This document shows, one piece after another, positions 45,499 through 55,225 of a stretch of 64,000 nucleotides of DNA (position 1 is its first letter; each line of letters opens with the position of its first letter). The stretch is from Fluviicola sp. (GTDB lineage Bacteria > Bacteroidota > Bacteroidia > Flavobacteriales_D > Crocinitomicaceae). The DNA lies in NCBI GenBank assembly GCA_017983675.1, contig JAGOAZ010000010.1:35166-99165 (forward strand). Reading direction: 5' to 3'. The notes beneath the pieces were generated by a model. That model did not search any database. It worked only from the letters and a program-made list of their open reading frames with translations, and had not been told where the DNA came from. Made by a program: the position numbers and the translations under genes.

Positions 45499-47082
45499 AT
45501 GAAAAAAAGAATAATCGCATTATCATTTGCGTTATTTTCGTTCGGAATCATGAACGTGATTTATGGACAAACTGCACCAGATGCTAAAATCGTCAACTGG
45601 TACAACGGGAAAAATCCTGGAATGAATACCGAAAAAGCATACGCTTCCTTAAAAAACAATACTTCTACAACTGTTGTTGTTGCAGTTATTGACTCTGGAA
45701 TTGATGTTGAACACAAAGATTTACAAGGTAAAATTTGGGTAAATGAAGATGAAATTCCAAACAATGGAATCGATGATGACAAAAATGGATACATTGATGA
45801 TGTGCATGGTTGGAGTTTCTTGGGAAGTTCAAACGGAACGAACCAACAATATGCTCGTTTAGAAAAAACTCGTTTATTAGCAAACCTTTCTTCACGTTTT
45901 CACGGGAAAGAGTCGGGACAAATAGCTGCTGCAGATAGAGCTGATTATGATTTATTTGTCAAATTGCAAAAAGAAATCAAAGTAGAATTAGACGAAGCTA
46001 CTGCGAACTTAAACTACTACAAGCAATTGAAAGACATGCTTCCAGGAGCTAAAAAAGAAATTGAAGCAAAAATTGGAGCTAACTTTACTGTTGAAGATGT
46101 AAAAAAATGGACACCTGCATCTGATAAAGAAGCGAAATTAAAACGTTTAGCGAACGGAATTGCAACAGGTCAATTGACAATTGAAAGATTAAATGAAGGT
46201 ATCGCTCATTTTGAAGCACAAGTTAATTACCAATTAAACACAGCGTTTAATGATCGTCAATTTATTGGTGATAATGCTGATGACATGAACGACATTCATT
46301 ATGGTTCAAACGATGTAGAAGGTCCTGACGCGTTACACGGAACTCACGTTGGCGGAATTATTGGAGCTACAAGAGGAAATAACCTTGGTGGTGATGGTGT
46401 TTGCGATAATGTGAAATTGATGTCATTACGCGCAGTACCAGATGGCGATGAGCAAGACAAGGATATTGCTTTAGCGATTCGCTATGCAGTTGACAATGGT
46501 GCTCAAATCATCAACATGTCATTTGGTAAAGCATACTCTATGCACCAAAAAGAAGTATACGAAGCATTTGCTTATGCTGATTCAAAAGGTGTTTTGTTGA
46601 TTCATGCTGCTGGAAATGATGCTGCAAATGTTGATGCAACTGATAATTTCCCAACAAGTATGTATCCGTTTCAAACAAAAAAATTGGATCACTACTTAAC
46701 AATTGGGGCATCTACAAAATATGCAAAAGGATTATTAGCTGCTGACTTTTCTAATTATGGAAAAACCAAAGTAGATGTGTTTGCACCAGGATATGAAATT
46801 TACAATTCTGTTCCGCAAAGCGATTACCAAACATTAGCTGGTACTTCAATGGCTGCTCCAATGGTTGCTGGTGCTGCTGCTTTTTTAAAATCATACTTTC
46901 CATCGTTATCAATGGCTCAAATCAAAGAGGTGTTATTGAAATCAGCGAAAAGCTACAAAGGTTCAAAAGTTAACTTACCGGGAACTGAGGAAAAAGTTGA
47001 CTTTGCTGATCTTTCTGTAACAGGAGCTGTGATTGATTTGGTAGCAGCTGTTAAAATGTGTAAAACATTGACTGCGAAATAA
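45499..47082 (+). CDS. S8 subtilase with long helical insertion
   Basis: 527 residues with signal peptide and triad Asp65 (VAVIDSGIDVEHKDL), His280 (LHGTHVGG), Ser450 (AGTSMAAPM), plus Asn373 (AAGNDA). The Asp-His distance is 215 residues, far longer than in typical subtilases. The extra part (about 115-260) is charged and helical, probably coiled coil. The NEDEIPNNGIDDDKNGYIDD stretch is a likely calcium site. No T9SS C-terminal domain, so it is probably periplasmic. Its own terminator follows. Confidence 0.92.
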   Translation: MKKRIIALSFALFSFGIMNVIYGQTAPDAKIVNWYNGKNPGMNTEKAYASLKNNTSTTVVVAVIDSGIDVEHKDLQGKIWVNEDEIPNNGIDDDKNGYIDDVHGWSFLGSSNGTNQQYARLEKTRLLANLSSRFHGKESGQIAAADRADYDLFVKLQKEIKVELDEATANLNYYKQLKDMLPGAKKEIEAKIGANFTVEDVKKWTPASDKEAKLKRLANGIATGQLTIERLNEGIAHFEAQVNYQLNTAFNDRQFIGDNADDMNDIHYGSNDVEGPDALHGTHVGGIIGATRGNNLGGDGVCDNVKLMSLRAVPDGDEQDKDIALAIRYAVDNGAQIINMSFGKAYSMHQKEVYEAFAYADSKGVLLIHAAGNDAANVDATDNFPTSMYPFQTKKLDHYLTIGASTKYAKGLLAADFSNYGKTKVDVFAPGYEIYNSVPQSDYQTLAGTSMAAPMVAGAAAFLKSYFPSLSMAQIKEVLLKSAKSYKGSKVNLPGTEEKVDFADLSVTGAVIDLVAAVKMCKTLTAK

Positions 47083-47102
47083 TTATTAAAAACTTAATAC
47101 GA

Positions 47103-47132
47103 AATACCGTCATCATTGGCGGTATTTTTTTT
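47103..47132 (+). terminator. Terminator of the second subtilase gene
   Basis: AATACCGTC and GGCGGTATT pair over nine positions around ATCATT, followed by a T run. Confidence 0.85.
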
Positions 47133-47136
47133 GCTT

Positions 47137-47610
47137 ATGAAAAATAAAATCACATTATTATTCATTGTAGCTGCTAGTTTTAGTATGTTACAATTCAAAC
47201 TCCCATCAACTTCTGACACAACAGAACTCGATCAACTCGTTGATAATTGGCATCTTGCTGCAAGTCAAGCCAATTTTGACAACTATTTCAAGCTTGTTTC
47301 TGAAAACTTTGTTTTCTTGGGAACAGATCCAAATGAGCGCTGGGAAAGAAAAGCATTTGAAGTGTTTTGCAAACCTTATTTCGAAAAAGGTAAAGCATGG
47401 GATTTTAAAGCCAGTAAGCGTCATTGGGTTTTTAGCAAAGATGGAAATGTAGCTTGGTTTGATGAAGAATTGGCAACATGGATGAATACTTGTCGTGGAA
47501 GCGGTATTCTTATCAAAGAAAAGAGCAAATGGAAATTAGCCTATTATAATTTAACAGTACTCATTGAAAACGAAAAAATAAAATCGTTTATTGAATTGCG
47601 GAAAAACTAA
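47137..47610 (+). CDS. Secreted NTF2-like/SnoaL-like protein (DUF4440 type)
   Basis: 157 residues from the ATG at 47137 (MKNKITLLFIVAASFSML), which gives a clean signal peptide; an earlier ATG at 47116 lies inside the upstream terminator. The mature part is a SnoaL-like cone fold: LVDNWHLAASQANFDNYFKL, FVFLGTDPNERW, VAWFDEEL, GSGILIKEKSKWKLAYYNLT. Such domains bind small ligands or act as isomerases; no activity can be assigned. Its position just after the terminator means it needs read-through or its own promoter. Confidence 0.85.
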   Translation: MKNKITLLFIVAASFSMLQFKLPSTSDTTELDQLVDNWHLAASQANFDNYFKLVSENFVFLGTDPNERWERKAFEVFCKPYFEKGKAWDFKASKRHWVFSKDGNVAWFDEELATWMNTCRGSGILIKEKSKWKLAYYNLTVLIENEKIKSFIELRKN

Positions 47611-47623
47611 AACATGTCGCAAC

Positions 47624-47659
47624 AAAAAAGCCAGTAATGAAAATTACTGGCTTTTTTTT
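47624..47659. terminator. Bidirectional terminator between the NTF2-like gene and yidC
   Basis: AAAAAGCCAGTAAT and its exact complement flank a GAAA loop, with A and T runs at both sides. It serves both converging genes. Confidence 0.9.
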
Positions 47660-47675
47660 ATTGAGAGAAAAACGC

Positions 47676-49532
47676 TTATTTTTTTCTATTTTTTAGTTGT
47701 TCTTGTTGCACACGTTGCATTTCTTCTAAACGTTGCATGAAACCTGATTTCTTTTTACCTGTCTTTCCCTTTTCAGTTGACTTCGAACGAACAGCTGCCA
47801 TTTTAGCTTTCAACTTCTCTTCATCAACAAAGAATGCTTTGATTAAGAACATCAATACAATGGTCATTAACGTAGATATGAAGTAATAATAACTCAAACC
47901 AGAAGAGAAGTTATTAAAGAAGAAAATCATCATGATTGGGAAAATATACATGATAACTTTCATGTTTGGCATACCAGGTTGTTGCTGTTGCGATACATTT
48001 TGAGAATTCAAATGTGTATAAACCAATGTTGTAATAGCCATCAATAAGGTAAACAATGAAATGTGATTTCCGTAAAATGGAATGTAAAAATCAAAGTTTA
48101 AGATTGAATCGTATGACGATAAATCTTCCGCCCACAAGAATCCTTTTTGACGTAATTCAAAAGAAGCCGGAAAAAATCGGAAGACCGCTAGTAAAATCGG
48201 CATTTGAAAGAGCATTGGAACACAGCCTGAAAGGGGAGAAGCGCCTGACTCTCGGTACAACGCCATCATGTCCATTTGCTTTTTCATGGCATCTTCTTTG
48301 TTCGGATATTTTGCGTTAATTTGCTCGATATCTGGCTTTAAGATGCGCATTTTTGCTGATGAAACAAACATTTTCCATTGAACTGGAACTAAGATTAATT
48401 TCAAAATCAATGTCAATAACAAAATAGCAATACCAATTCCAACTCCTGATGAAATGAATAATTCAAACACAGGTTGTACAGCATAGATATTTATCCATCT
48501 GAAAATTCCCCAACCCCAATTTAAGATATCGTCGTAACCTTTGTCAAAAGATTTTAGCGTATTGTAATCATTTGGTCCGAAATACCATGAGAAACGAGCA
48601 TTGCCATTTTCCGTAGAACTCAAGCCAAGATTTAACGCAGCGTAATACTTTTTAATTTTACTTCTGTATTCAGCTTCGCCTTCTTTGTAATTTGTTGTAA
48701 CCAACTTCGATCCAGTCGTTTTGAAAGGTGTTGTAGGTTGAAGAATTGCTGAGAAATAACTTTGTTTGAAAGCTACCCAATTGACATCTTGTTCTAATTC
48801 TGTATAATCGTCAGAAACTTCGCTGTTCCAATCTAATTTACCATCAGCATTTTGGAAACAAATCGTTGAAACCTTGCGTTGTTCAGACAACAAACGTTCT
48901 GAACGGTGCATCGCCATTTTCCAATTCATGAAAACAGAGTTAGGAACTACTTCGTTTCCTAATCCTTTTACATTGATATCAAAATCAACGGTATATCCAT
49001 CTGTTAATTGGTAAACATATTCAATAGACCCTTTATCTAATTGATGGGAAAGGACTAATCTGTTTTTCGTTTTACTGACAACTTGGAATGGTTTGTTACC
49101 AGTAGCATATTTCTTTCCTTTGTACGTGAAAGCTAATTCATTTTTTTGATCACCTTCTTTGAACAAATACAACGACTGATGTTTTTTATCGTTTTTCGCG
49201 AAATCTGCATACGATTCAAACTCTTTTAGTTGAACAGTATTAACAACACCACCTTTTGTAGAAACGGCAAAAATAATTTTATCCGATTCCAATGTGATGA
49301 TTTCCTCTTTTACAGCGGGAACTGTAACCGAAGGAGTATCATTTCCTGTATTCGCTGAAGCTTTTGTTGTTGTTTTTTTAGTAACAACAGCTTGTTGTGC
49401 AGCTTTTTCTTTGGCTGCTTTTTCAGTCTTTGCCTTTTTAGCAAGCTCTTCTTGTGAAGGTTGATTCATGTAAGTGAAAGTCACCAACAACAAACCAATT
49501 AAAGAAAGACCAATTACGGTGTTTTTATCCAT
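47676..49532 (-). CDS. yidC: Membrane protein insertase YidC
   Basis: 618 residues. One N-terminal membrane helix, an Ala/Lys/Thr-rich linker, the large periplasmic beta-sandwich (about 75-345) and the conserved five-helix insertase domain (LILKLILVPVQWKMFVSSAK, SGASPLSGCVPMLFQMPILL, NNFSSGLSYYYFISTL). A basic C-terminal tail (KGKTGKKKSGFMQRLEEMQR) probably touches the ribosome. It inserts membrane proteins alone or with SecYEG. It follows pyrG by five bases. Confidence 0.97.
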   Translation of the reverse strand: MDKNTVIGLSLIGLLLVTFTYMNQPSQEELAKKAKTEKAAKEKAAQQAVVTKKTTTKASANTGNDTPSVTVPAVKEEIITLESDKIIFAVSTKGGVVNTVQLKEFESYADFAKNDKKHQSLYLFKEGDQKNELAFTYKGKKYATGNKPFQVVSKTKNRLVLSHQLDKGSIEYVYQLTDGYTVDFDINVKGLGNEVVPNSVFMNWKMAMHRSERLLSEQRKVSTICFQNADGKLDWNSEVSDDYTELEQDVNWVAFKQSYFSAILQPTTPFKTTGSKLVTTNYKEGEAEYRSKIKKYYAALNLGLSSTENGNARFSWYFGPNDYNTLKSFDKGYDDILNWGWGIFRWINIYAVQPVFELFISSGVGIGIAILLLTLILKLILVPVQWKMFVSSAKMRILKPDIEQINAKYPNKEDAMKKQMDMMALYRESGASPLSGCVPMLFQMPILLAVFRFFPASFELRQKGFLWAEDLSSYDSILNFDFYIPFYGNHISLFTLLMAITTLVYTHLNSQNVSQQQQPGMPNMKVIMYIFPIMMIFFFNNFSSGLSYYYFISTLMTIVLMFLIKAFFVDEEKLKAKMAAVRSKSTEKGKTGKKKSGFMQRLEEMQRVQQEQLKNRKK

Positions 49533-49537
49533 TTTAA

Positions 49538-51163
<1,626 letters not shown>

Positions 51164-51173
51164 CTACGGGGCG

Positions 51174-51181
51174 CAAAATTA
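51174..51181 (-). promoter_or_regulatory. pyrG-yidC promoter -7 box
   Basis: TAATTTTG matches TAnnTTTG, about 25 bases before the pyrG ATG. Confidence 0.5.
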
Positions 51182-51256
51182 CAATAAAGATATCGATGTA
51201 TCCTATGTTTTCATCACCTTTTTATTAAAATAACTGAAATGTTTTAAACAAATCCA

Positions 51257-52165
51257 TCAAAGGTAACTTGTCTGCTCATTCAAACTATATTGAAAATAGG
51301 GTTTCTTTTTACGAATTGTTGATCCATTGATTACAGGAAGTCCTTCTTTATTTAGCATCGGGTAGTAGACTGCTTTGTGACGGTTTGAAAGCGGTAAATT
51401 TGCTAAATTGTGGCTTAATTTATTTTGAAACAAATGCCGAACATGCTCACTGTCAATACCTAGTTTAAATGACGGTGCAATTGTAGCCGTTATTTTTTTA
51501 GAATATGCAACAAACAAATTCCCGTGACTTGTCTTTCCTAAATAATTTGCAGAAATATCCTTGTAGCCATTTGGAAATTCTTTTGTCGGATTAGGGTAGG
51601 TCGTTCCACCTTTTGTTTCACCAGTCCAAAGTTGAACACCGAGTGAAAGCTTTTGTAATGAATCGCGGTAGGAAAGGAGTAAAGCTCCTGTTCTAAAACG
51701 GTCTTTGCCTTGTCCACCGAACAAATCATTTTCAAATGTAAAACTAACGCGCACCACTTCTATTTTCCAACTTCCCGATCGTTGACGTGTATTCAATCCA
51801 TCGAAATACCAAATGTAACTATAGGCCAACGAATAGGGGGATTGTGTTTGGTGGTTCAGTGAATGAAAATCAAATGAAATCGGATTGTTTTTTTTTCCTC
51901 CATGAAGAACCAAACCAGTATTGACCATACTTTCAGTAAAATCTCTTCGCACACCCAATCCTGTGAAATTATACGTTATTAGCCCACCAACATTCAATTG
52001 AATGTGATTGGTTGCGAAATAGGTATTCGCGCAAAATCCTAAAGCATTTGTATGTGTTCCAAAAGTATAGGTAATACGAACTCGAGCTCCAATTGAGAAA
52101 TAACGACTTTCCTGACCAAATAAAAGAAAAGGAAACAAAATAAGAAACGAGTAAAGTGCTTTCAT
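51257..52165 (-). CDS. Secreted protein resembling the polymorphic toxin type 23 family
   Basis: 302 residues with signal peptide (to FGQ17). The mature part has alternating beta strands and the motifs NDLFGGQGKDRFRTGALL (about 151-168), YLGKTSHGNLFVAYS (about 208-222) and GIDSEHVRHLFQNKLSH (about 236-252). This pattern is that of proteins annotated in flavobacteria as polymorphic toxin type 23, although the beta-rich whole also fits an outer-membrane barrel. No immunity gene or delivery module is adjacent, so I doubt a toxin role. Assigned from memory of the motifs. Confidence 0.6.
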   Translation of the reverse strand: MKALYSFLILFPFLLFGQESRYFSIGARVRITYTFGTHTNALGFCANTYFATNHIQLNVGGLITYNFTGLGVRRDFTESMVNTGLVLHGGKKNNPISFDFHSLNHQTQSPYSLAYSYIWYFDGLNTRQRSGSWKIEVVRVSFTFENDLFGGQGKDRFRTGALLLSYRDSLQKLSLGVQLWTGETKGGTTYPNPTKEFPNGYKDISANYLGKTSHGNLFVAYSKKITATIAPSFKLGIDSEHVRHLFQNKLSHNLANLPLSNRHKAVYYPMLNKEGLPVINGSTIRKKKPYFQYSLNEQTSYL

Positions 52166-52194
52166 GCAACATGAAAAACAACATTCATGCCAAA

Positions 52195-53046
52195 CTAAAG
52201 CGTTCCTTCTTCTTCTACTAATGTAATACCGTTATCGTGTAATAAGATCTGACGTTGCTTGTACAAATTTCCAATAACTTGTTTGAAAATCTTCTTACTC
52301 CAACCTGTAATGTGTTTAATTTCATCTGGTTCGGACTTATCAGTTAACGCAACGAATCCACCATTTTCAAGTAGTAATTGAATGAATTTACGCGATAATC
52401 CTTCCACTTTGTCATAACCTTCTGGCAACAACGTTATATCTAAACGTCCATCGGGGCGAATATTTTTGACAAATCCGGGAATTTTATTCCCCATGCGTAC
52501 TCGTTTATTGAGGTCAGAATGAAAGATTAAACCGTTGTACTTGTGATTCACTATAACTTTTACACCAAGGTCGGTAGTTTCACAAACTAACAACTCTACA
52601 GCTTGATTTTTTTCGATTTCATCACCCTCTTCAACAGTATCCAAATACATTTTTGTACGAGTTGTACCTGCTAAACGTTGGGTTGCTTCATCAAGATAAA
52701 GGTAAATCAAGTAATATTTGCCTTCCTCTAATTTCTTTGGTTGTTCACGAAAAGGTATCAATAAATGTTTTTCGACGCCCCATTCGGCAAAAGCACCAAA
52801 CTGATTGACTTCTGCAATGCGCAACACCCCAAACTGATTCAAGGTCAAATACGGCTTTAATGTAGTTGCGATGATGCGTCCTTCAGTGTCTTTGTACAAA
52901 AACACATCAACCATATCATCTAATTTGAACGCAGGATCAATATATTTTGTCGGTAACAAAACATCATTTCCTTCTTCGTCCTCAAGATATGCACCTGGAC
53001 TAGTAAAACGGTCCAAACGCAAAGTATTCCAAACTCCTAATTTCAC
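52195..53046 (-). CDS. CvfB-like S1 RNA-binding protein
   Basis: 283 residues with serial OB/S1-type domains and a C-terminal winged-helix, the CvfB/YitL layout. Landmarks are FGVLRIAEVNQFGAFAEWGV, HKYNGLIFHSDL, GFVKNIRPDGRLDITL and the C-terminal ALTDKSEPDEIKHITGWSKK. CvfB binds RNA and affects virulence gene expression in Staphylococcus; its role here is unknown. It sits 30 bases after the universal stress protein gene. Confidence 0.9.
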   Translation of the reverse strand: MKLGVWNTLRLDRFTSPGAYLEDEEGNDVLLPTKYIDPAFKLDDMVDVFLYKDTEGRIIATTLKPYLTLNQFGVLRIAEVNQFGAFAEWGVEKHLLIPFREQPKKLEEGKYYLIYLYLDEATQRLAGTTRTKMYLDTVEEGDEIEKNQAVELLVCETTDLGVKVIVNHKYNGLIFHSDLNKRVRMGNKIPGFVKNIRPDGRLDITLLPEGYDKVEGLSRKFIQLLLENGGFVALTDKSEPDEIKHITGWSKKIFKQVIGNLYKQRQILLHDNGITLVEEEGTL

Positions 53047-53076
53047 GTTGTAAAATTACACAATAAATAGCGAATG

Positions 53077-53883
53077 TTAGAAGTAAAGATTTCCTGCAGG
53101 TTTTGAAGCAACAATCATACAAGGTAATTGCGCTTCATTTGTAATTAATGATTGTGCAAATGTATCAAACTGAGGCAATAAACTTTCTGTGTGATACGCT
53201 AAGGCAATGACGTTGATACCATTATCTTTCACGTATTGGATGATTTTCTTTGAATAAGTTCCACCAGATTCTAATAAGTGAATTTCACATTTTGCGCCTT
53301 TTTCATCGTATTTATTACGAATTAATAACACACGGTTTTTTATCTGTTGAGACAATCCTTCATCGTTTTGCTTTTCACCAATCACGTGAACAGTTGCGTC
53401 AAATATGCGCGCTAAATCCCCAGCATTATTGATGATTTGAAGACTTTCTTTCGATAAATCAATTGGAACAACAATATTTTTTATTTCTACTTTTTTCGTT
53501 TCTTTTTGAATGACAATAAATGGCGTTTCACAACTTGTGATCACTTTCATTGCATGACTTCCTGTTAACTTTTGCAAACCTTTCGCACCATGAGTCCCCA
53601 TGATGATTAATTGTCCATGTTCCGCTTTTACAATTTCTTTTAAACTTGTAAACACTGTACCAACCATAACTTTTTGAAGAACAGTTACTGAGGAAGAAAC
53701 GTTGGATTGTTGAACGAATGCTTGTAATTTGGTTGAAAAAGCCGGGATTTTTGAAGCACTTTCAACAAAATGAACAACTAAAATTTCAGCTTTGATATGT
53801 GCCCCAAGAAATAATGCATACTCAAATGCTGCTTGACCTACTTCCGTTAAGTCATGAGGTACGATGTATAGATTGCGACTCAT
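53077..53883 (-). CDS. Universal stress protein, two UspA domains
   Basis: 268 residues: two tandem UspA folds (about 1-135 and 140-268). The first has YIVPHDLTEVGQAAFEYALFLG and the ATP-type loop MGTHGAKGLQKLTGSHA. The second has NIVVPIDLSKESLQI but lacks the GxxG nucleotide loop, so only the first half probably binds ATP. Cytoplasmic, stress-related, mechanism unknown. Confidence 0.92.
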   Translation of the reverse strand: MSRNLYIVPHDLTEVGQAAFEYALFLGAHIKAEILVVHFVESASKIPAFSTKLQAFVQQSNVSSSVTVLQKVMVGTVFTSLKEIVKAEHGQLIIMGTHGAKGLQKLTGSHAMKVITSCETPFIVIQKETKKVEIKNIVVPIDLSKESLQIINNAGDLARIFDATVHVIGEKQNDEGLSQQIKNRVLLIRNKYDEKGAKCEIHLLESGGTYSKKIIQYVKDNGINVIALAYHTESLLPQFDTFAQSLITNEAQLPCMIVASKPAGNLYF

Positions 53884-53997
53884 TTTTATTTTTTTTGAAA
53901 TTTAATAAAAAGATTTAGAATATATGTTAGCTTCCTTTTAACATTTCGATAGTTAATTAATATCTCTACCAATCTAACGAACATTAACACTAATCGG

Positions 53998-54029
53998 TTG
54001 TAGAAATCAAGAAAATGCCATTAGCTTTG
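53998..54029 (+). promoter_or_regulatory. Promoter of the metallophosphoesterase gene
   Basis: TTG (53998-54000) and TAGCTTTG (54022-54029) are 21 bases apart, an excellent match to the Bacteroidota -33/-7 promoter, 19 bases before the ATG. Confidence 0.75.
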
Positions 54030-54048
54030 CCAAATATTTTTATCATTT

Positions 54049-55188
54049 ATGATTTTCTTGTTTATCCTTTCGTTTATTATTCTTGTTCAATGCATCTTTA
54101 GTGCTGCTTTTTTTGCCTCCGATAATATCTATGTCATTGGGCTAGGAATCATTCAGTTAACAATTTTATGCCTTAGTTTCATCATCATGTTCTTAGGGTT
54201 TCGCATGCGAAAAACGACGAATTACCTGGTAGGTTTCACTGCTTTTGGTGCAATGATTTTAACGAGTGTCCCAGGAATTGGCTTTTTTATTTTTGGAACA
54301 ATCTACTTTTTTACCAAAAATGACTATTTCTACTACATCGGAATGTCGCTTTCTTCTTTGTTATTTTTGGCAATACTTATTGGAATTATTTGGGGGAGAT
54401 GGAATTGGAAAATACACCGTATAAATTTAGCATTTGATCACCTTCCAGCTGCTTTTGATGGAGTAAAAATCGTTCAAATTTCTGATGTTCATGTTGGCAG
54501 TTTCTTTAACAACCATAAAAAAGTAGAAAAAGCAATTCAAAAAATCAATAAATTAAAAGCAGATTATGTTGTTTTTACTGGTGATTTAGTCAATAATACT
54601 GCTGATGAAATGAATGGTTGGGTTCCAGTTTTTAGTAAGATTAATGCCAAAAAAGGAAAATACAGCATTTTAGGAAATCACGATTACGGCGATTATGTGA
54701 AATGGAGCGATGACCAACGTAAAAAAGAGAATCTTCAAGAATTAATCGAAATACACCGCGCTATTGGTTTCACACCTTTACTCAATCAATCAGTAGAGAT
54801 AGGTGAAGGATTTTGGTTGCTTGGTGTTGAGAACTGGGGGAAACCACCTTTTCGCCAAAGTGGGAAACTTGCTGAAACACTTGCAGGAATTCCTGAAAAC
54901 GCATTTAAATTATTGCTTTCACACGATCCAAGTCATTTTGATGAACAAGTCATTCAAACGAACATTGACTTAACACTTTCTGGTCATACGCATGGCATGC
55001 AATTTGGCATTGAACGTTTTGGAATCAAATGGAGTCCGGTTTCTTTTAAATACAAAAAATGGGCTGGTTTGTACCAAGTTGGGAAACAGTTTTTGTACGT
55101 TAACCGCGGATTTGGTTACTTAGGGTTTCCAGGTAGAGTAGGTATTTATCCTGAAATAACCGAAATAATTTTAACAAAAAAAGCGTGA
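54049..55188 (+). CDS. Membrane-anchored metallophosphoesterase (YkuE-like)
   Basis: 379 residues. Four membrane helices (about 1-20, 28-50, 60-87, 95-116) precede a calcineurin-type phosphoesterase. The metal ligands are in ISDVHVG (Asp146, His148), FTGDLVNN, LGNHDYGDY, LLSHDP and LSGHTHG. Relatives cleave lipid-linked or UDP-sugar substrates at the membrane; the substrate is unknown. Monocistronic, ends in a terminator shared with the convergent M1 peptidase gene. Confidence 0.93.
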   Translation: MIFLFILSFIILVQCIFSAAFFASDNIYVIGLGIIQLTILCLSFIIMFLGFRMRKTTNYLVGFTAFGAMILTSVPGIGFFIFGTIYFFTKNDYFYYIGMSLSSLLFLAILIGIIWGRWNWKIHRINLAFDHLPAAFDGVKIVQISDVHVGSFFNNHKKVEKAIQKINKLKADYVVFTGDLVNNTADEMNGWVPVFSKINAKKGKYSILGNHDYGDYVKWSDDQRKKENLQELIEIHRAIGFTPLLNQSVEIGEGFWLLGVENWGKPPFRQSGKLAETLAGIPENAFKLLLSHDPSHFDEQVIQTNIDLTLSGHTHGMQFGIERFGIKWSPVSFKYKKWAGLYQVGKQFLYVNRGFGYLGFPGRVGIYPEITEIILTKKA

Positions 55189-55205
55189 GATAATCCCACG
55201 CTTTC
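55176..55205. terminator. Terminator between converging genes at 55.2 kb
   Basis: AAAGCGTG and CACGCTTT flank a nine-base loop with an A run before it and a short T run after it. It overlaps the end of the phosphoesterase gene. Confidence 0.65.
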
Positions 55206-55225
55206 AAGTTATTAATCAGCACCTT

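Noticed and set aside
51257..52165. A contact-dependent toxin-immunity system
   Set aside because: No delivery domain, no immunity gene and a plain secretory signal peptide.
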